Positions 7,594-15,159 of a DNA stretch of 50,241 nucleotides are shown in pieces. The stretch spans positions 1 to 50,241 of the forward strand of contig JBFWZQ010000020.1 in assembly GCA_050185195.1 (NCBI GenBank), read 5' to 3'. Within the stretch, counting starts at the first letter, position 1. Each line of letters begins with the position of its first letter. The DNA comes from CADEFQ01 sp050185195. Its GTDB lineage: Bacteria; Pseudomonadota; Gammaproteobacteria; Steroidobacterales; Steroidobacteraceae. Under the pieces are notes generated by a model. That model did no database searches. It was not told the origin of the DNA and saw nothing but the letters and a program-made list of their open reading frames with translations. Both the position numbers and the translations under genes were made by a program.

Positions 7594-8712
7594 ATGAAAC
7601 TCGAGGGCCTGCGTGTCATCGACCTGTCCCTGTTCCTGCCGGGACCGCATTTCACGATGATGATGGCCGACCACGGCGCCGAGGTGATCAAGGTGGAGCC
7701 GCCGGGCGAAGGCGAGCCCAATCGCCACCTCGGCGCGCGCGAGGACGGCGTCAGCGTCTACTTCCGCAACACGCACCGTGGCAAGCAGAGCGTCACGGTG
7801 AACCTCAAGGATCCCGCGCAGCGCAGCGCGCTGCTCGACCTCGCTGCCACCGCGGATGTCTTCGTGGAAGCCTTCCGGCCCGGTGTCGCGCAGCGCCTCG
7901 GAGTCGACTATGCACAGGTGGCTGCGCGCAATCCGGGCATCGTCTACTGCTCGATCGCGGCCTTCGGCCAGACCGGTCCCTACCGGGATGTCCCTGCGCA
8001 CGATCTCGCGGTGGAGGCGATGGCGGGGGTCGTCAGCCTGAACCTCGGCGACGACGGCCAGCCCACCCTGCCGCACGTGCCGGCCGCCGACATGGCGGCC
8101 TCGCTGCTCGCGCTTTCGGGCGTGCTGATGGCGCTCCTGCGGCGCGAGAAGACCGGCGTCGGCGACTACCTCGACATCTCGATGCACGACTCGATCCTCG
8201 CCTGGACGCCCAACGTCACGGGCGACGTCTTCGCGCTGAAGCAACCGCCGGTCGTGAAGCAGGAGCGTACCTTCGGTGGCAGTGCGTTCTATCGCATCTA
8301 TCGCACGCAGGATGACCGGCATGTCGTGCTGGGCGGGCAGGAGCCGAAATTCATCCGCAACCTGCTCTCCGAGCTTGGCAGGATGGATTTCGCCCCGCTC
8401 TGCGAGCGGGGGCCAGGGCCGCACCAGGCGCCGGTGGTCGAATTCCTGCAAGGGGTGTTCGCGACCCGCACGCAGGCCGCCTGGATCGAGTGGTTCCGCG
8501 ACAAGGACATCTGCTTCGCGCCGGTGAAGAACCTGCGCGAGGCCTTCGACGACCCGCACGCGCAGGCACGCGGCATGCGCCTCGTCGACGCCGCGGGTCG
8601 CGAGCACATCGGCATTCCTATCAGGTTTGCGCGCGAGCCGGGCCGGGTGGATTTCACCGTGCCCGCGCAAGGCGAACACACGACCCGGTATTTCGGCAGC
8701 CCCGGCGACTGA
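7594..8712 (+). CDS. CaiB/BaiF-type CoA-transferase (operon copy 2)
   Basis: A 372-residue family III CoA-transferase, at the short end of the family range. It contains LEGLRVIDLSLFLPGPHFTM, GAEVIKVEPPGEGEPNRHLG, YFRNTHRGKQSVTVNLKD and the HDLAVEAMAGVVSLN region with the predicted catalytic Asp. The ATG at 7594 has GAGGT placed 4 nt upstream. It is the last gene of the maoC operon: a 14-bp perfect stem-loop starts right at its stop codon. Substrate is unresolved; a role in activating the pathway acid with a product CoA ester is the natural inference. Confidence 0.9.
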   Translation: MKLEGLRVIDLSLFLPGPHFTMMMADHGAEVIKVEPPGEGEPNRHLGAREDGVSVYFRNTHRGKQSVTVNLKDPAQRSALLDLAATADVFVEAFRPGVAQRLGVDYAQVAARNPGIVYCSIAAFGQTGPYRDVPAHDLAVEAMAGVVSLNLGDDGQPTLPHVPAADMAASLLALSGVLMALLRREKTGVGDYLDISMHDSILAWTPNVTGDVFALKQPPVVKQERTFGGSAFYRIYRTQDDRHVVLGGQEPKFIRNLLSELGRMDFAPLCERGPGPHQAPVVEFLQGVFATRTQAAWIEWFRDKDICFAPVKNLREAFDDPHAQARGMRLVDAAGREHIGIPIRFAREPGRVDFTVPAQGEHTTRYFGSPGD

Positions 8713-8747
8713 CGCCGGCCTGTCGCCGGCCGCCGACAGGCCGGCGT
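8712..8747 (+). terminator. Stem-loop after the CoA-transferase operon
   Basis: A perfect 14-bp inverted repeat (arms ACGCCGGCCTGTCG at 8712-8725 and its complement at 8734-8747, 8-nt loop) begins at the last base of the stop codon. There is no T-run after it, so it is either a non-canonical terminator, an mRNA-stabilising hairpin, or a dispersed palindromic repeat. No second copy was noticed in the window. Confidence 0.5.
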
Positions 8748-8868
8748 GAGACGCGCCTCACAGTTCCCGGCTCCGTCATCCTGCGCGGGGCGCGCAGGCC
8801 ACCGGGTCGAATGCAGCGCATGTGGCCCGTCGCTAGACTGACCACATCCGCCATCGATGGAGGCTGCC

Positions 8869-9540
8869 GTGGGCCTGTCGGAAACGATCGTCGCTGCCAT
8901 CATCGGCGCGTCTGCCACCGTGAGCGCGGCCGGATTCAATTTTGCGCGGGCGCGCACGCCGCCCGGGGCGAAGCCCCGCCGGAGCGCATGGCGTGCCGCC
9001 CTGTCGCTCGCCGGGCTGGTGGTCGCCTCGGCCGCCGGCGGCTTCATCTACTCGGAGTTTCGCGCGCAGGGCGCCCGCGAGGAGATTGCCCGGCTGCGCG
9101 TGACGATGAACGAGCAGCTGCAGGTCCTCGCGCGCGCGCCACCGCAGGTCCACTCGTCCGAAGCCCTGGTGGAGCTCGCGCCGTGCGTACGCAATGGGTC
9201 GGAAGGCGATGGGCCTGCGCCGATCTGCGCGGCCGCCCTGACGACGCCGACCACGCTCTGTACGCAGCTGCCGGCCGCGGCGGAACGCCTCGGCGTGGAG
9301 TTCTATTCCCGCCCGCTGGGCGAGAGTGGGGCGTGGACGGCCCACCCGGATACCGGCGATCCCGGCGCGCTCGACGTCTCGTTCGCGGCCGTGGCGCCGT
9401 CCCCAGCGGTCGGCACAGAAGGCGGGGCCGTGTGCGCCCATGTCCTCAGCGAAGACCCCGCGCGTGTCCAGGTCGCGCGCCTCGTGGTGCGCTACCGGGC
9501 ACCGCCGGCCGCCGTGCCGGCGACCGTTGCGGCCCGGTGA
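8869..9540 (+). CDS. Hypothetical membrane-anchored protein
   Basis: I do not recognise this protein. The GTG at 8869 is chosen because GGAGG lies 5 nt upstream; an in-frame ATG at 8857 lacks this. The 223-residue product has a hydrophobic N-terminus (SETIVAAIIGASATVSAAGF), a basic stretch, a clear membrane helix (LSLAGLVVASAAGGFIYSEF, about residues 46-65), a short helical segment EEIARLRVTMNEQLQVLA, and a C-terminal domain with four Cys (including PCVRN, PICAAA, LCTQL, VCAHV) that could form disulfides outside the cytoplasm. It stands alone between a plus-strand operon and the convergent antiporter gene. Confidence 0.6.
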   Translation: MGLSETIVAAIIGASATVSAAGFNFARARTPPGAKPRRSAWRAALSLAGLVVASAAGGFIYSEFRAQGAREEIARLRVTMNEQLQVLARAPPQVHSSEALVELAPCVRNGSEGDGPAPICAAALTTPTTLCTQLPAAAERLGVEFYSRPLGESGAWTAHPDTGDPGALDVSFAAVAPSPAVGTEGGAVCAHVLSEDPARVQVARLVVRYRAPPAAVPATVAAR

Positions 9541-9559
9541 CGGCAAGCAGCCAGCGCCG

Positions 9560-11539
9560 CTATCCCGCCAGCAGCAACGCCTCGGCATGTTCGATGGCTT
9601 CTGGCTGGCCATAGACGACGACGATATCGCCGTCGCGCAGCACGGCCCCCTCCTCCGGCTCGCGGCCCAGGATGCCCTGCCGGCGTATGCCGGTGAAGGC
9701 CACCTCCGCACCCTGCGCGCGGACCTCGGCCAGCGTGTGCCCGACCGCCCAGGCACCCGGTGGCAGCACGATCGATTTCAGCTCCTCGCGAAAGGCATGC
9801 GTCTCGTCGATCGGCCGCGCGTCGTCGCGGCGAAAGATGCTGCGCAGCGCCGCATAACGATTGCCGCGGATCTCGCCGACCGTGCGCATCACGCGCGCCG
9901 GCGGCACGTGCAACTGCATCAGCACGTGTGACACGAGCATCAGGCTCGCCTCGAAGGTCTCGGGCACCACCTCCGTCGCACCGGCCTCCTTGAGCTCCGT
10001 GAGGCGCGAGTCGTCCTGGGTGCGCACCAGCACGGGCACGTCGGCGCGCGAGCGGCGGATCGCGCGCAGTATGCCAATCGAGACGGCCGGATTCGCGAAC
10101 GTGATGATCACGGCGCTCGCGGTCGCGAGGCCCACCTTCGCGAGCACTTCTTCGTCCGCGGAGTCTCCGAACACCACCGGATCGCCGGCCTGGCGCGCCG
10201 CGCGGATGCGCACCGGATCGAGGTCGAGCGCGATGTACTCGAAGTTCTGCGCCTCGAGCACGCGGGCGACGTTCTGGCCCACGCGGCCGAAACCGCACAG
10301 CACGACGTGCTCGCGCCGCGCGACCGCATCCGCCGCATCGTTCTCGCGGCTGAGCGCCGTGGCCCGCGGGCCCTTTTCGCGCAGCACCCAGCGCGCGAAC
10401 TGCTTGTTGTGGCGCAGGATCAGCGGGCTCAGCACCATCGAGAGCACCGTGGCGATGAGGAGCGGCTGCACGATCGCGGGGTCGGCGCCGCCGCTCTGCA
10501 GCAGGATGGTGAGGATCGCGACGCCGAACTCGCCGCCGATCGACAGCACGACGCCGGTGCGCACCGCTTTGAACATCGAGCGCTCGAACGCGCGGGTCGC
10601 AAGCGACGCGCAGAACCACTTGACGACGAGCAGGCCGCCCAGCACCGCCGAGAAGAGCAGGAATTCGCGCCACAGCAGCTCGACGTCGAGCAGCGTACCT
10701 ACCGAGATGAAGAAAAGCCCGAGCAGGATGTCGCGAAACGGCCGGATGACCGCTTCGATCTGGTGCCGGTACTCGGTTTCGGCGAGCATCATGCCCGCGA
10801 GGAAGGCGCCGAGCGCCATCGACAGGCCCGCGACGTGCGATACCCAGGCCGACGCGAGCACCACGAAGAGCACGGTCAGCGTGAACAGCTCGCGCAGGCG
10901 GCTGTGCGCGATCTCGTAGAAAAGCGGCCGCAGCAGCCAGCGACCGGCTGCCCACACGACGCCGACGGCCAGCACGCCGACGATCACCGCGCTCACGCTC
11001 GCGGCCGCGGAGAACTCGCCGGCGCCGCGCGCCAGCGCGGAAGCGAGCGCCAGCAGCGGCACGAAGGCGATGTCCTGGAAGAGCAGCACCGCGAACGCGA
11101 GCCGGCCGTGCGTGCGATTCAGCTCCGCCTGGTCCGTGAGCTGGTGCAGGATGATCGCCGTCGAGCTCATCGCGACCGCCCCGCCAAGCACGATCGCGAG
11201 CACGAGCGGCATGTCGAACGACAGGCCGATCAGCGCGAAAGCCCCGGCGGTCAGCAACACTTGCAGGGACCCGAGGCCGAACACCTCGCGCCGCATGGCG
11301 ATCATGCGCGGCCAGGAAAACTCGAGCCCGAGGGTGAACAACAGGAACACGACCCCGAGCTCGGCGAGGAGGTTCGTCGTGTCGGATGCGACGAAGATGC
11401 CCACCGCGTGCGTGCCGAGCACCATGCCGACCGCGAGATAGCCGAGGATCGCGGGCAGGCCGAGTCGACGCGCGATCGTCACCACCACGACCGCGGCGGC
11501 GAGCAGGATCAGTATCTGCGGTAGCGGTTCCTGGATCAC
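9560..11539 (-). CDS. CPA2 cation:proton antiporter with TrkA domains (KefB/KefC-like)
   Basis: The 659-residue protein has about 12-13 membrane helices (residues 5-380) of the Na+/H+ exchanger fold, including GYLAVGMVLGTHAVG and LGGAVAMSSTAIILHQL, followed by a TrkA-N Rossmann domain (VVLCGFGRVGQNVARVLEAQ near residue 410; NAD binding) and a C-terminal TrkA-C domain (ending LRDGDIVVVYGQPEAIEHAE). This is the layout of KefB/KefC/YbaL potassium or sodium efflux systems. The start is GTG at 11539. No KefF/KefG-type ancillary gene is adjacent. It lies 57 bp downstream of the Agl/Glt-like operon on the same strand, with a hairpin between. Confidence 0.9.
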   Translation of the reverse strand: MIQEPLPQILILLAAAVVVVTIARRLGLPAILGYLAVGMVLGTHAVGIFVASDTTNLLAELGVVFLLFTLGLEFSWPRMIAMRREVFGLGSLQVLLTAGAFALIGLSFDMPLVLAIVLGGAVAMSSTAIILHQLTDQAELNRTHGRLAFAVLLFQDIAFVPLLALASALARGAGEFSAAASVSAVIVGVLAVGVVWAAGRWLLRPLFYEIAHSRLRELFTLTVLFVVLASAWVSHVAGLSMALGAFLAGMMLAETEYRHQIEAVIRPFRDILLGLFFISVGTLLDVELLWREFLLFSAVLGGLLVVKWFCASLATRAFERSMFKAVRTGVVLSIGGEFGVAILTILLQSGGADPAIVQPLLIATVLSMVLSPLILRHNKQFARWVLREKGPRATALSRENDAADAVARREHVVLCGFGRVGQNVARVLEAQNFEYIALDLDPVRIRAARQAGDPVVFGDSADEEVLAKVGLATASAVIITFANPAVSIGILRAIRRSRADVPVLVRTQDDSRLTELKEAGATEVVPETFEASLMLVSHVLMQLHVPPARVMRTVGEIRGNRYAALRSIFRRDDARPIDETHAFREELKSIVLPPGAWAVGHTLAEVRAQGAEVAFTGIRRQGILGREPEEGAVLRDGDIVVVYGQPEAIEHAEALLLAG

Positions 11540-11555
11540 CGGGGCGAATATGCCA

Positions 11556-11574
11556 CAGGTCGCGTCGCGACCTG
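11556..11574. repeat. Perfect palindrome upstream of the antiporter gene
   Basis: CAGGTCGCG-T-CGCGACCTG forms 9-bp arms around a single base. It lies between the end of the ExbBD/TPR operon (stop at 11597) and the antiporter start at 11539, so it could end the first transcript or be an operator for the second. A weaker 6-bp stem (ACGGCC/GGCCGT) lies just before it. Confidence 0.4.
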
Positions 11575-11596
11575 CCCACGGCCCGGTCCGCGGCCG

Positions 11597-11956
11597 TCAG
11601 GTATTCATCAATACGGTGGTGTCGTAGCGTTCGAAGCCATGGATGGCCCGGCGGTAGGCATTGAGGACGAGCTTCTCGGCGACCTTGTCGGAGCGCGGCG
11701 AAAGCAGCATGCGCAGCACCACGTCGTCGGCCGGCCGGCTGCGATCCTCGCCGAGGAGCTGCTCGAGCACGCGCGTGACCCGGTGCACGAGCTCGTTGAC
11801 GAAGCGCAGGTGCGCGGTGTCGGCCACCTGCTCGTTGCCCGGCCCGTAGGTGCTGCGCGCTTCCTCGGCCAGTTCGTGCAGGAATGCGTTCAGGAGCCGC
11901 GCCTTGTCGAGCACGCGCAGTTCGGTGAAATACTGGATCTCCGATTGCAGGTTCAC
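11597..11956 (-). CDS. Small helical protein, last gene of the ExbBD/TPR operon
   Basis: Unrecognised 119-residue protein. I take the GTG at 11956 (VNLQSEIQYFTELRVLDKAR) as start; an upstream in-frame region to 12088 is Arg/Ser-rich and overlaps the AgmX-like gene. The protein is soluble, predicted mainly helical and charged, with FVNELVHRVTRVLEQLLGED in the middle and ERYDTTVLMNT at the end. There is no signal peptide, so it is cytoplasmic. It follows the TonB-like gene by 22 bp in the same direction, which ties it to the operon. It might bind the cytoplasmic N-terminus of the TonB-like protein, but that is a guess. Confidence 0.65.
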   Translation of the reverse strand: MNLQSEIQYFTELRVLDKARLLNAFLHELAEEARSTYGPGNEQVADTAHLRFVNELVHRVTRVLEQLLGEDRSRPADDVVLRMLLSPRSDKVAEKLVLNAYRRAIHGFERYDTTVLMNT

Positions 11957-11978
11957 GCTCGCCTCGCGCGCGGCTTGC

Positions 11979-12905
11979 CTAGGCCGGGAAGAAATCGATC
12001 GGTTTCGTGGTGGTGATCGTTTCCACGTCGCGGGCCTCGAAACGGAACAGGCGCACGCGCGCCACGATCTTGCGCTCGAGCTCCGCATCCCTGATTTCGC
12101 TTGACACCACCCGGCACATCGTCACCTCGCCCGAAGGCGCAATGGTGAACTCGAGCACCATCTTACCCTGCAGGTCGGGCTGCGCGCGCAGGGCGCGGCT
12201 GTACAGGGCGTAGATCGCGCCCTTGTTGCGGTCGAACACGAGTTCGATCTCCTCGCGACTGCGCGAGGCCTTGCCGCTGGCGCCTGTGCGGGAAGCGCCT
12301 TCCCCCCGTCCGCCCACCGGCACCCCGGCCGGCATGCCCATGCGGGTCGTACTGTGGCCGTCGAGGCTGCCGGCGCCGGCGCCGAAACCCCGGCTCGAAC
12401 TGGTCGAGGCGATACCGCCGCTCGCGGCACCCACCTTGGAGGTGATCAGCGATCGCTCGGCGCGACTGTCCGCGCCCACTTCGCCCGTGAGGTTGCGGGT
12501 CTGCGCCACCGGGATCTCCGGCAGGTTCTGGCGCAGGTCCGCGAGTTCGTCCTGGAACTGGTTGACGGCCTTCTGCGCCTTCTTGCGCGCCTCGGCCGTG
12601 CGATCGACCGGCACCGGCGTCGGCTTGACGGCCGCCACCTTGACCTCGGGTTTCGGTTCGTCCTTGGGCTTCGGCGGCGGCGGCGGTGGCTCGGGCGGCT
12701 TGTAATCGAGCATCACCTTCGCGAGCCGCTGCGGCACCTCGTCCTGCGCCGCGCCGTGCGGCGGCACCGGCAGGAATGGAATCACGACCACGGCCACGAG
12801 CACGGTCGCGAGCGCCACGATGAGGAACCTGCGCAGCCGCTCGCTCTCCTCGGGATCGATGTCCCAGGGCAGGTCGAAGGTCCGGTAATAGGGTCTCAGC
12901 TCCAC
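11979..12905 (-). CDS. AgmX/PglI C-terminal-domain protein (TonB/GltJ-like energy transducer)
   Basis: This 308-residue protein has a cytoplasmic N-terminus (about 1-33), one membrane helix (FLIVALATVLVAVVVIPFL, about 35-55), a Pro/Lys linker (PPEPPPPPPKPKDEPKPEV) like TonB, a Gly/Ser-rich middle, and a C-terminal domain beginning EIELVFDRNKGAIYALYSRA with GKMVLEFTIAPSGEVTMCRV, the AgmX/PglI C-terminal domain found in the Myxococcus gliding protein GltJ/AgmX. It should span the periplasm and transmit force from the adjacent ExbB/ExbD motor to outer-membrane partners. The GTG at 12905 is preferred; an ATG at 12998 would lie inside exbD. It follows the second exbD by 16 bp. Confidence 0.88.
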   Translation of the reverse strand: MELRPYYRTFDLPWDIDPEESERLRRFLIVALATVLVAVVVIPFLPVPPHGAAQDEVPQRLAKVMLDYKPPEPPPPPPKPKDEPKPEVKVAAVKPTPVPVDRTAEARKKAQKAVNQFQDELADLRQNLPEIPVAQTRNLTGEVGADSRAERSLITSKVGAASGGIASTSSSRGFGAGAGSLDGHSTTRMGMPAGVPVGGRGEGASRTGASGKASRSREEIELVFDRNKGAIYALYSRALRAQPDLQGKMVLEFTIAPSGEVTMCRVVSSEIRDAELERKIVARVRLFRFEARDVETITTTKPIDFFPA

Positions 12906-12921
12906 GTGCGGCTCCTGTCGG

Positions 12922-13443
12922 TCACGCCGGCTTGAAGCCGGCCGGCACCGGCTTCTCCTTCTGCAGCGTCGCGAGCGAGATGCGGCCGTAGTCGGCATCC
13001 GTGCAGGTCGCCATCACCTTCTTCAGCACGTCGTACGGGATCGTCTTGTCGCCGAGGATCGTGATCTCCCGGGCCGCAAGGTCCTTCTCGGTCATCGCGC
13101 GACCGACGAGCAGCGGCCGCTTGAGCGCCGCGCGCAGTGGTTCGATGAGCGGCGAGCCCGAAGCGCGGATCTCCGCGAGCGAGGTGACGTGTTCACCCTG
13201 TACGAACAGGTCGGTCGTCGTGACCATCAGCACGACCGAGTCCTTCGGCTGCGCCTCGGCGATCGACTGCGGGATCTCGATGCCCTTGGTGTTCTGGATG
13301 ACCTCCACTTCCGTCGAGTAGACGAGCAGGAACATCACGAGCACGGTGAGGATGTCGATCATCGGGATCAGGTTCAGCTCGAGTTCGCCCCGGTGGCGCT
13401 CGTGGCTCTTCGCCATGCGGCGTGCGCGGCCCGACATGCTCAT
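12922..13443 (-). CDS. ExbD/TolR-family protein (second copy)
   Basis: A 173-residue single-pass inner-membrane protein. The helix is LIPMIDILTVLVMFLLVYST, with the essential Asp of the ExbD/TolR/AglS family in the PMID motif, followed by a periplasmic domain of about 125 residues containing a Cys near its end (MATCTDADYG). It works as part of the H+-driven motor with the ExbB-like protein. Its ATG at 13443 overlaps the stop of the upstream exbD by 4 bp. The basic leader ARRMAKSHERHRGELELN precedes the helix. Confidence 0.92.
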   Translation of the reverse strand: MSMSGRARRMAKSHERHRGELELNLIPMIDILTVLVMFLLVYSTEVEVIQNTKGIEIPQSIAEAQPKDSVVLMVTTTDLFVQGEHVTSLAEIRASGSPLIEPLRAALKRPLLVGRAMTEKDLAAREITILGDKTIPYDVLKKVMATCTDADYGRISLATLQKEKPVPAGFKPA

Positions 13444-13970
13444 GGACCACCCCTTGCCGCAGCGTCGATGGCCGGCGCATCGCCGATGGAAATGTCGGGG
13501 AACAGCTCGGCCTGCGCCGTCTGCCCGCCCTTGTCCACTTCGAGCACGCGCACCTTGTCCATCACCTGCACGAGCGTGTCGTACGGCGTGTCGGGCTCGA
13601 GCAGGATGGTGGCGGCCGTCATCTCGGGAAACCTCACCTTCACGCGCTGCAGGTAGGCCGCCAGCCCGTCGAAGTCGTAGCCCGCCGCACCATTCGGCAG
13701 GGGCGCCAGCGGGCCGCTGTTGCGGTCCGCGACGACCAGCCCGTCCTTGCGCACGATCACCTCGAGCTGCAGTCCCTTTGGCGGCTCCCGGAACTCCGAG
13801 AGCTGGGCGGGGAGGTTCAGCTCGAGGATCACGGTGCGCGAAAACACCGCGGTCATCAGCAGGAAGGTCACGAGCACGATGAAGATGTCGATCATCGGCA
13901 CGAGCAGCAGCTCGGCCGGCCGACGGCCGCGCCTCGCGATCTTCCGGGCCTCGAAAGAGGACCTGCGCAT
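13440..13970 (-). CDS. ExbD/TolR-family protein (first copy)
   Basis: A 176-residue ExbD/TolR relative with a basic N-terminus, the helix LLLVPMIDIFIVLVTFLLMT carrying the conserved Asp, and a periplasmic domain (VILELNLPAQLSEFREPPKG onward). It differs clearly from the following ExbD gene, so the pair is an old duplication as in AglQ/AglS of Myxococcus. It follows the exbB stop by 16 bp and overlaps the next exbD by 4 bp. Confidence 0.92.
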   Translation of the reverse strand: MRRSSFEARKIARRGRRPAELLLVPMIDIFIVLVTFLLMTAVFSRTVILELNLPAQLSEFREPPKGLQLEVIVRKDGLVVADRNSGPLAPLPNGAAGYDFDGLAAYLQRVKVRFPEMTAATILLEPDTPYDTLVQVMDKVRVLEVDKGGQTAQAELFPDISIGDAPAIDAAARGGP

Positions 13971-13986
13971 CGCTCGCTCCTCGGCT

Positions 13987-14640
13987 CTACGCGGCGGCGG
14001 GGGCGTCCGGACGACGCTCGGTGATCGAATTCAGGAACTTCACCGACGCCATCTCGAGGCTGTCGATCAGCGCCGTGGTGCGCGACTGCAGCCAGGCGTG
14101 GATGAACAGCAGCGGCACCGCGGTCAGCAGGCCGAATGCCGTGCAGTTCATCGCGACCGAGATGCTCGCCGACAGCAGGTTCGCCTTCTCGGCCGGGTTC
14201 ACGGTCGCCACGGCCGCGAAGGCGTGGATCAGGCCGAACACGGTGCCGAGGAGGCCGAGCAGCGTCGCGAGATTGGCGAAGGTGGCGAGATAGTGGGTGC
14301 GCCGTTCGATCTTCGGCACGACCTCCATCAGGCTTTCCTCCATCGCCTTCTCGATGTCATCGCGCCGGCGGGCCGAAGCGACGCGCGCGAGGCCGTAGTT
14401 CAGGATCTGGCCGATCGCGGAATCCGACTTCGACGTGAGCTGCACGGCGGAACGGAAGTCGCCCCGCTGCAGGAAGGGCGTGATCTCGGACCACAGCGAG
14501 CGATTGCGGCGCCCGACGTTCCAGAGATAGATGAAGCGCTCGGCCGCGATCGCGAGCCCGAGCACCAGCACGATGGCGATGGGGATCATGAAGCCTCCCC
14601 CGCCCTGGAAAAAACGGACTATCGAACTGTAAAGGTCCAT
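13987..14640 (-). CDS. MotA/TolQ/ExbB proton-channel protein
   Basis: The 217-residue protein has the TolQ/ExbB layout: one N-terminal helix (FMIPIAIVLVLGLAIAAERF), a cytoplasmic loop (about 45-110, with KIERRTHYLATFANLATLLG at its end), and two C-terminal helices (LLGLLGTVFGLIHAFAAV and FGLLTAVPLLFIHAWLQS). The LLGTVFG motif is typical. It forms the proton channel with the two ExbD proteins. A GGAG ribosome binding site lies 8 nt before the ATG at 14640. A 75-bp gap separates it from the preceding gene. Confidence 0.93.
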   Translation of the reverse strand: MDLYSSIVRFFQGGGGFMIPIAIVLVLGLAIAAERFIYLWNVGRRNRSLWSEITPFLQRGDFRSAVQLTSKSDSAIGQILNYGLARVASARRRDDIEKAMEESLMEVVPKIERRTHYLATFANLATLLGLLGTVFGLIHAFAAVATVNPAEKANLLSASISVAMNCTAFGLLTAVPLLFIHAWLQSRTTALIDSLEMASVKFLNSITERRPDAPAAA

Positions 14641-14715
14641 CGACGTGACTCCTCGAAGAATTCTGGCAGGCCAGGCGTTCGCAAACTGAATGACATAACC
14701 CCAAAAAGCTGCGAC

Positions 14716-15159
14716 CTATTTCTCAGCTTTGTCGGTGCGCTGCGCGACATCAGGCCGCAGCGCGTCGTAGTAGCGGTTTTCGCGACGGAAGACGTCCCGG
14801 TCCACGGGCGCCAGCACCTCGTCCAGCAGGCTGTTGGCCGGCCGGCCCATCAGGTCGCCGAGGTCCGACTGCTTCCACGGCACGATATAGAGCACCTTCG
14901 GCAATTCGCGGTTGCCGGTGATCTGGGTGGCGTCGAGTTCGAGGCGATCCATCACGCCCTTCGTACCGCCCGGCTTCACGGACGGCGCGGTCGCGGTCGC
15001 GGTCGCCGCCTTCGGCGCGGGAGGCGACGCCGACGCGGGCGCTGCCGCGGCGGCCGGCGATGTGACGACGGCCGGATCGATCGACTCACGCGCGGGCGGT
15101 TCCTGGCCGAGCGCGAAGGGCCCGAGGCCCATGAGCGCCAACATCGGGATGATCTTCAT
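14716..15159 (-). CDS. Small exported protein of the ExbBD/TPR operon
   Basis: Unrecognised 147-residue protein. It begins with a signal peptide (MKIIPMLALMGLGPFALGQE), then an Ala/Pro/Thr-rich low-complexity linker (about residues 33-65) and a conserved-looking C-terminal part of about 80 residues with VMDRLELDATQITGNRELPK and VLYIVPWKQSDLGDLMGRP. No Cys lipobox is present, so it is probably periplasmic. Its start overlaps the stop of the long TPR gene by 4 bp. The position between TPR proteins and the ExbB/D motor suggests a periplasmic linker. Confidence 0.7.
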   Translation of the reverse strand: MKIIPMLALMGLGPFALGQEPPARESIDPAVVTSPAAAAAPASASPPAPKAATATATAPSVKPGGTKGVMDRLELDATQITGNRELPKVLYIVPWKQSDLGDLMGRPANSLLDEVLAPVDRDVFRRENRYYDALRPDVAQRTDKAEK

